A DNA stretch of 64,000 bases from assembly GCA_910579685.1 (NCBI GenBank), contig CAJTVN010000007.1, positions 62,001 through 126,000 of the forward strand, in the 5' to 3' direction. This DNA is from an uncultured Lachnospiraceae bacterium (GTDB lineage Bacteria; Bacillota; Clostridia; Lachnospirales; Lachnospiraceae). Made by a program: the position numbers and the translations under genes. A model generated the notes under the pieces. It made no database searches. It was given only the letters and a program-made list of their open reading frames with translations, and was not told the origin of the DNA. Positions 59,659 to 64,000 of the stretch are shown here, one piece after another. How positions within the stretch are numbered: the first letter of the stretch is position 1; every line of letters begins with the position of its first letter.

Positions 59659-60386
59659 TGATTGGCGTATTAACATATGATGTACCGCATAGAAAGACTT
59701 TCGATACGCTATGCTTATTGAAAGCAAAAGGATATCAGGATATTTATGTCTGGGCCATACCGATGAATTATAAAAAGACATTTTATCCTAATATACAGCA
59801 TAGGCCATCTATGCCATGGGATGTGAACATGGAGAAGATGTGTTCTAATTTGAGGTATGACTATAGAAAAATATTGCGATATGATGCTGTTAATCAAAAA
59901 GAGAATGATATTATGTTGGTATGCGGAGCGGGAATAATGCCGGATTTTTTTATAAAAAAATATCGGATTATTAATGCGCACCCAGGTTATATTCCAAATT
60001 GCAGAGGTTTGGATGCTTTAAAATGGGCAATATACAATGAAGATATTATTGGTGTGACAACACATATTATCGGAGACGAGATAGATGCTGGAGAGATATT
60101 GATACGTAAAAAAATCCCGGTATTTAAAAATGATACTTTTCATTTGGTAGCGCAGAGAGTATATGAAAGTGAAATACAAATGTTGGTTGATTCTGTGAAT
60201 ATATTGAAAGAAGAAAGAAAAAGGCTTGTAGTAAGTGGCGAAGGATATAAAGTAAATAAGAGAATGCCACATGATTTGGAAAAAGATTTATATAGCAAAT
60301 TTGAGAAGTATAAGAATAAATTTGCGGAGGACAGAGAGGATGCACAAAGGAAGATTTTAGAAAAAAAGAAAATAGAATTAGATTAG
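59658..60386 (+). CDS. Sugar N-formyltransferase
   Basis: 242 residues of the methionyl-tRNA formyltransferase fold. The formyl-folate catalytic set is visible: Asn106 and His108 in NAHPGYIPNCRG and Asp143 in GDEIDAGEIL. It is shorter than tRNA formyltransferase and resembles WbtJ/FdtF/QdtF-class enzymes that formylate amino-sugar nucleotides. The neighbours (dehydrogenase, aminotransferase) would create the amine. Start ATG 59658 overlaps the previous TAA by one base. Confidence 0.85.
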   Translation: MIGVLTYDVPHRKTFDTLCLLKAKGYQDIYVWAIPMNYKKTFYPNIQHRPSMPWDVNMEKMCSNLRYDYRKILRYDAVNQKENDIMLVCGAGIMPDFFIKKYRIINAHPGYIPNCRGLDALKWAIYNEDIIGVTTHIIGDEIDAGEILIRKKIPVFKNDTFHLVAQRVYESEIQMLVDSVNILKEERKRLVVSGEGYKVNKRMPHDLEKDLYSKFEKYKNKFAEDREDAQRKILEKKKIELD

Positions 60387-60413
60387 ATAAAATTTGAAAG
60401 AGAAGAAGTCAAT

Positions 60414-61535
60414 ATGGAATTTAGAGATTTAAAAAAGCAGTATCAAATACATAAAAAGGAAATAGACTCCGCAATTCAGGATGTTTTGCTTAATGCCAAT
60501 TTTATTGGCGGAAACAGGGTAGAACAATTGGAATCAGAGCTCTCTAAATATACGAATGTGAAGCATTGCGTTACCTGTGCCAATGGGACAGATGCGTTAC
60601 AGCTTGCCCTTATGGCTTGGAATATTGGAAAAGGCGATGCGGTTTTTGTGCCGGATTTTACCTTTTTTTCCAGCGGGGAAGTGGTTCCATTATTGGGAGC
60701 GACGCCTGTTTTTGTGGATATAGAGGAAGACACTTATAATCTTAGTCCGGCTAGTCTGGAAGCGGCTATTCAATATGTTCTGGAAAGGACCAACTTGAAG
60801 CCGAAGGTTGTAATAGCAGTGGACTTATTTGGACAACCGGCTGATTTTAATCAGATTAGGCTGATAGCGGATAAATATAATCTTCTTATTTTGGAAGATG
60901 GTGCACAGGGATTCGGGGGGAAAATTGGCGATAAGCGAGCATGTAGCTTTGGTGATATTGCCACAACATCTTTTTTTCCGGCAAAGCCCTTAGGATGTTA
61001 TGGAGATGGAGGAGCTATTTTTACTGATAATGATGAATGGGCAGACTTGCTGCGTTCATATTGTGTTCATGGAAAAGGAACAGATAAGTATGACAATGTG
61101 AGAATAGGAATGAATTCACGTTTAGATACTATACAGGCAGCAATTTTGCTTGAGAAAATGAAATTTTTTGATAAAGAGATTGAAATGTGTAATCAGGTGG
61201 CGGAAGAATATACCAGATGTCTGCGGGGAGAGGCTAGAGTACCCGTGGTAAAAGTGGGAATGACTTCAAGCTGGGCACAGTATACAATATGTTTTTACAA
61301 TAATAAAGAACGTGAACAGGCAATTAAGTTTTTAAAGAGAAATGATATTCCAACGGCAGTTTATTACAGAAAGCCTATGCATAGACAGGAAGCTTTTAAG
61401 GGAAGTAGGGTTATTGAATTAGATTATGCGGTCACGGAAAAAATATGCGATTGCTGTCTGTCATTACCTATGCATCCGTATCTTGGTATGAATTCTATCA
61501 GAGAGATTACGGATATGATTTTGAAGAAAGATTAA
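60414..61535 (+). CDS. DegT/DnrJ/EryC1-family sugar aminotransferase
   Basis: 373 residues, PLP-dependent. MEFRDLKKQYQ start and VKHCVTCANGTDALQLAL are typical; the PLP lysine is Lys191 in FFPAKPLGCYGDGG. It would put an amine on the keto-sugar made by the Gfo/Idh enzyme, ready for formylation. It could alternatively be the missing LegC-type 4-aminotransferase, since no other DegT enzyme is in the window; the N-terminus looks more like the WbpE/FdtB branch. Confidence 0.87.
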   Translation: MEFRDLKKQYQIHKKEIDSAIQDVLLNANFIGGNRVEQLESELSKYTNVKHCVTCANGTDALQLALMAWNIGKGDAVFVPDFTFFSSGEVVPLLGATPVFVDIEEDTYNLSPASLEAAIQYVLERTNLKPKVVIAVDLFGQPADFNQIRLIADKYNLLILEDGAQGFGGKIGDKRACSFGDIATTSFFPAKPLGCYGDGGAIFTDNDEWADLLRSYCVHGKGTDKYDNVRIGMNSRLDTIQAAILLEKMKFFDKEIEMCNQVAEEYTRCLRGEARVPVVKVGMTSSWAQYTICFYNNKEREQAIKFLKRNDIPTAVYYRKPMHRQEAFKGSRVIELDYAVTEKICDCCLSLPMHPYLGMNSIREITDMILKKD

Positions 61536-61547
61536 AAGGAAAAAGCT

Positions 61548-62768
61548 ATGAAAAAAGTATTGATAGTATCTTGGTATTTTGCACCCTGTTCGCGAATGGG
61601 GGCAAAAAGATTTGGGGTTATGTGTAAATATTTTAAAGAAAATGGATACGAAACCTATGTTATAGCTGCGCCATCCTTAATAACCAGTGAGGGAATGGAA
61701 GCTGGATTGGAAATCCCGATTCCTCCAGAGCATATATTTGAAGTAAATATGGACACGAGTAATATGTATTTTACTTCAGCGATTTTAGTACTGCTTAAAA
61801 AATTGAAATTATGTTCAAGAACAATAGAATCACTGCATTTTTGGTATAAAAATGTAAAAAAGGAAGTTGATTTGGTGCAATTAAAGAACATTGGCTTTGA
61901 TATTGTCATAGGCACTTATGGACCGATGGCCAATTTGTACGCAGCAAAATACCTGTCAAAGAAGCTGAAATGCAAATATATAATTGATGTAAGGGATTTT
62001 ATTTCGGATTATAAGGAAAAACTGCCTCAGGGATACAGATGGGCTTCCGGATTAGATTATATACTTGAAAAGATATCACTGCATTTTTCTGATGGTATTG
62101 TAACAGTTAACCCCAAAATGACAAAAGATATGCGTAAAAGATATCCAAGGAAGAAAATTATCACGGTTTATAATGGTTGGGATGGTTGGGATGTAGAACA
62201 GACAGAGTGTTTGGATAATGATTCTGAAAAATACCTGTATTTTGCAGGTGTGTTATATGAATTTACTTTAGACGGTCTTGTTTTATTGTTTAATGCGTTG
62301 AGGGTGGTAAATGAAAAGGAACATATTAAGATGATAATAAGATGTGTGGGACCACAAAAAGTAAAAGTAAAGCGAATGGTTAGAGAGATGAAGATGCAGG
62401 AGATAGTATCGTGTCTTCCGCCAGTTAGTGAAAAGGTAGTCGAGGAGGAGAGGCGGAAAGCATACATGAATGTTATATTTACTGCACTTGATAAAGATAA
62501 TTGTAATATGGTATCAATTCCGGGAAAAACATATGAATATATGCATGAAAAAGCTCCTGTGCTGGGAGTTACATTGCGCAATTCAAAATTAGCCCAAATT
62601 TTAAAATATACAGGCAAAGGAATAGGGAGTGCTGTTGAAAGCGAAATAGTAGATTTTATTTTAAATGCAGATGGAAAGTACGAAGGAAATGACAATGTAT
62701 TAAAGTTTTCAAGAAAATATCAGGCATCCAGGTTGTGCAGGTTCATGGATTACATACTTGACCATTAA
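61548..62768 (+). CDS. Family 4-like glycosyltransferase
   Basis: 406 residues, GT-B fold. N-terminal VLIVSWYFAPCSRMGAKRFGVMCKYFKENG and IIDVRDF, then DGIVTVNPKMTKDM and VYNGWDGWD; the C-terminal nucleotide-sugar region around PGKTYEYMHEKAPVLG is typical of GT4. 12 bp after the aminotransferase. Probably adds the modified amino sugar to the glycan; acceptor unknown. Confidence 0.82.
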   Translation: MKKVLIVSWYFAPCSRMGAKRFGVMCKYFKENGYETYVIAAPSLITSEGMEAGLEIPIPPEHIFEVNMDTSNMYFTSAILVLLKKLKLCSRTIESLHFWYKNVKKEVDLVQLKNIGFDIVIGTYGPMANLYAAKYLSKKLKCKYIIDVRDFISDYKEKLPQGYRWASGLDYILEKISLHFSDGIVTVNPKMTKDMRKRYPRKKIITVYNGWDGWDVEQTECLDNDSEKYLYFAGVLYEFTLDGLVLLFNALRVVNEKEHIKMIIRCVGPQKVKVKRMVREMKMQEIVSCLPPVSEKVVEEERRKAYMNVIFTALDKDNCNMVSIPGKTYEYMHEKAPVLGVTLRNSKLAQILKYTGKGIGSAVESEIVDFILNADGKYEGNDNVLKFSRKYQASRLCRFMDYILDH

Positions 62769-62838
62769 ATCTTGGCTGATAGATATTGAGCTAAGCTTAA
62801 AGTGTTATATTATTTTAGAGGCAGGAGATGCGTAGATA

Positions 62839-63819
62839 ATGCTTATGCGGGGTATAAATTTCAAAAAAAGTGAAAGAATATATGGTTGGCAAAAGATTGC
62901 AAAACGTTATTTGGATTATATGAATTTTGTTATAAAAAGAAATGATCCATTTGACTTTAACAAACAGGTAATGAAAGAGTACGAAAATTGTCAGAGACAG
63001 AGAAATTATGTGAATCCTGTAGAGTTGCGCAAGATTTCACGGGAAATTACTTCTGAAAATGGTTGTTTTATTCCAAGAATAGCGGTAAGCGTTACGAATC
63101 AGTGCACTCTTAAATGTAAGGACTGTAATAATTTGATGCCATATTGTAAGGAACGCTTTATTATAGATGTAGAGGAGCAAATTAGGGATATCAAGAAAAT
63201 TCTCAGTTATGCGGATGCGATAATTAATGTTGAGATAATAGGAGGAGAGCCATTTATTTATAAGCAGCTTCCGGAATTATTGAAATATGTATGTAATGAA
63301 GAAAAGATTAGATTTATAGAAATTACGACTAATGGAACAATTTTACCAAGTAAAGAGGTCATGGGGTTATTAGCGAATTCCAAAATATGTGTTTTGATAA
63401 GTGATTATGGGAAAGTAAATTCAGAAAGGGCAAAAAAGACATACAAGTATCTTTCGAAAAATCGCGTGTGTGTGAGATACTTGAATAATACAAAATGGAT
63501 AATGTCAGGCGGAATAGAGAAAAGAAATAAAACTAGAGTTAAAATGAAATATGAATATTTTCAATGCCCTGCAAGGAAAGATTGCAGAACTTTATATAAG
63601 GGAAAACTATATGTTTGTGGCAGGGCGCCTGTTCTGGATGAGCTTGGAGTATTGGAAAATAAGAGCAGTTATTTGGATATTCGGAATATGGTGATGAAGG
63701 AAATGAGAGGAAAAAGAAAATTGCAAAGGTTTTATTTGAATAGTTTTGCAGAATGCTGTGATTATTGTGATTACGCATCAGATAAGGTGTGCTGGATAAA
63801 ATCAGGGATACAGAAATGA
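62839..63819 (+). CDS. Radical SAM/SPASM protein B
   Basis: 326 residues. [4Fe-4S]-SAM motif CTLKCKDC with Cys at 89, 93 and 96; a later cysteine cluster (CCDYCDYASDKVC) near the C-terminus implies a second iron-sulfur site. The N-terminal 80 residues are unrecognised. ATG 62839 with AGGAG at 62823-62827. It is the second radical SAM gene in this island, and the sequences of the two motifs differ, so they are not recent duplicates. The stop overlaps an ATG (ATGA at 63816). Confidence 0.77.
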   Translation: MLMRGINFKKSERIYGWQKIAKRYLDYMNFVIKRNDPFDFNKQVMKEYENCQRQRNYVNPVELRKISREITSENGCFIPRIAVSVTNQCTLKCKDCNNLMPYCKERFIIDVEEQIRDIKKILSYADAIINVEIIGGEPFIYKQLPELLKYVCNEEKIRFIEITTNGTILPSKEVMGLLANSKICVLISDYGKVNSERAKKTYKYLSKNRVCVRYLNNTKWIMSGGIEKRNKTRVKMKYEYFQCPARKDCRTLYKGKLYVCGRAPVLDELGVLENKSSYLDIRNMVMKEMRGKRKLQRFYLNSFAECCDYCDYASDKVCWIKSGIQK

Positions 63820-63839
63820 ATACTATTTGGGAGAAGTAT

Positions 63840-64000
63840 ATGGCTGATAAAATAGCGTTATCGATTGTGATTCCTACGAAAAACAGAGCAAAACTATTGA
63901 GAACGGTATTGGAAAGTATTGAAAGACAACCAGCCGATCAGAGAGAGTTTGAGGTGATTGTTGTTGATAATGGTTCTACAGATGAGACTAAGATGGTAGC
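63840..64000 (+). CDS. Family 2 glycosyltransferase, 5' part
   Basis: Truncated by the right edge. The visible part shows LSIVIPTKNRAKLLRTVLESIERQ and IVVDNGSTDET, the GT2 nucleotide-binding start. ATG 63840 is preferred (GGGAG at 63829-63833); an in-frame ATG 63816 overlapping the previous stop is the alternative. Confidence 0.85.
   Translation, partial: MADKIALSIVIPTKNRAKLLRTVLESIERQPADQREFEVIVVDNGSTDETKMV

Noticed and set aside
1..64000. tRNA, rRNA genes and intact insertion sequences
   Set aside because: No tRNA-like cloverleaf, rRNA segment or paired terminal inverted repeats around a transposase were seen by eye; a tRNAscan/Infernal run would be needed to exclude small RNAs.

Overview
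The window looks like chromosome of a motile, Gram-positive Clostridia, most likely Lachnospiraceae. The gene set and order support this: birA-dusB-greA-lysS housekeeping genes, a BMP-type nucleoside transporter, a flagellar late operon running flgM-flgN-flgK-flgK-flgL-fliW-csrA, strong SD sequences, and sigma-A-type promoters with N17 spacers. This is inference from gene content; no rRNA or tRNA gene is present to fix the taxonomy.

Layout. 1-6.8 kb: housekeeping genes (end of an SPFH protein, argF, birA, two conserved hypotheticals, dusB, greA, lysS). 6.9-10.0 kb: a two-gene restriction-modification system of BcgI (Type IIB) architecture. 10.1-11.5 kb: a membrane diguanylate cyclase. 11.5-15.7 kb: a small carbohydrate module (DUF5060/DUF4038-type glycosidase, GH4 enzyme, divergent AraC regulator). 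15.6-17.0 kb: a minus-strand ccdA-tlpA redox pair. 17.1-18.1 kb: an Rpn/PD-(D/E)XK protein with a perfect-phase 21-bp repeat. 18.5-21.7 kb: one very long ORF joining a glycoside-hydrolase-like region to an AadA-like nucleotidyltransferase. 21.8-29.0 kb: purine salvage (apt, NCS2 purine permease, BMP lipoprotein, ATPase and two permeases). 29.1-40.7 kb: late flagellar genes under two excellent sigma-28 promoters, with two family-2 glycosyltransferases inside the cluster.

40.8-43.7 kb holds an AT-richer two-ATPase gene (MinD-like KGGVGRT plus a second P-loop), preceded by a tiny ORF joined to it by an ATGA overlap; it resembles an accessory or defence gene. 43.7-64 kb is a surface or flagellin glycan island that becomes visibly AT-rich from about 46.7 kb. 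It encodes legionaminic-type sugar synthesis (LegB, PtmE-like, NeuD/LegH-like, LegI, LegF). It also encodes an amino-sugar branch (Gfo/Idh dehydrogenase, DegT aminotransferase, left-handed beta-helix acyltransferase, N-formyltransferase), glycosyltransferases, two radical SAM proteins and a polysaccharide-deacetylase-like protein. The likely target is flagellin or another surface polymer; this is inferred from adjacency to the flagellar operon.

The most striking observation is a run of ten G residues at 46797-46806 inside the 5' part of a methyltransferase gene. As read, the gene is frameshifted; one extra G, or two fewer, restores a continuous protein. This is the signature of a phase-variable contingency gene in a glycan locus, although a homopolymer sequencing error must be excluded. 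Second-look candidates are the glycosidase-AadA fusion, the KGGVGRT dual ATPase with its micro-ORF, and the tandem flgK paralogues.
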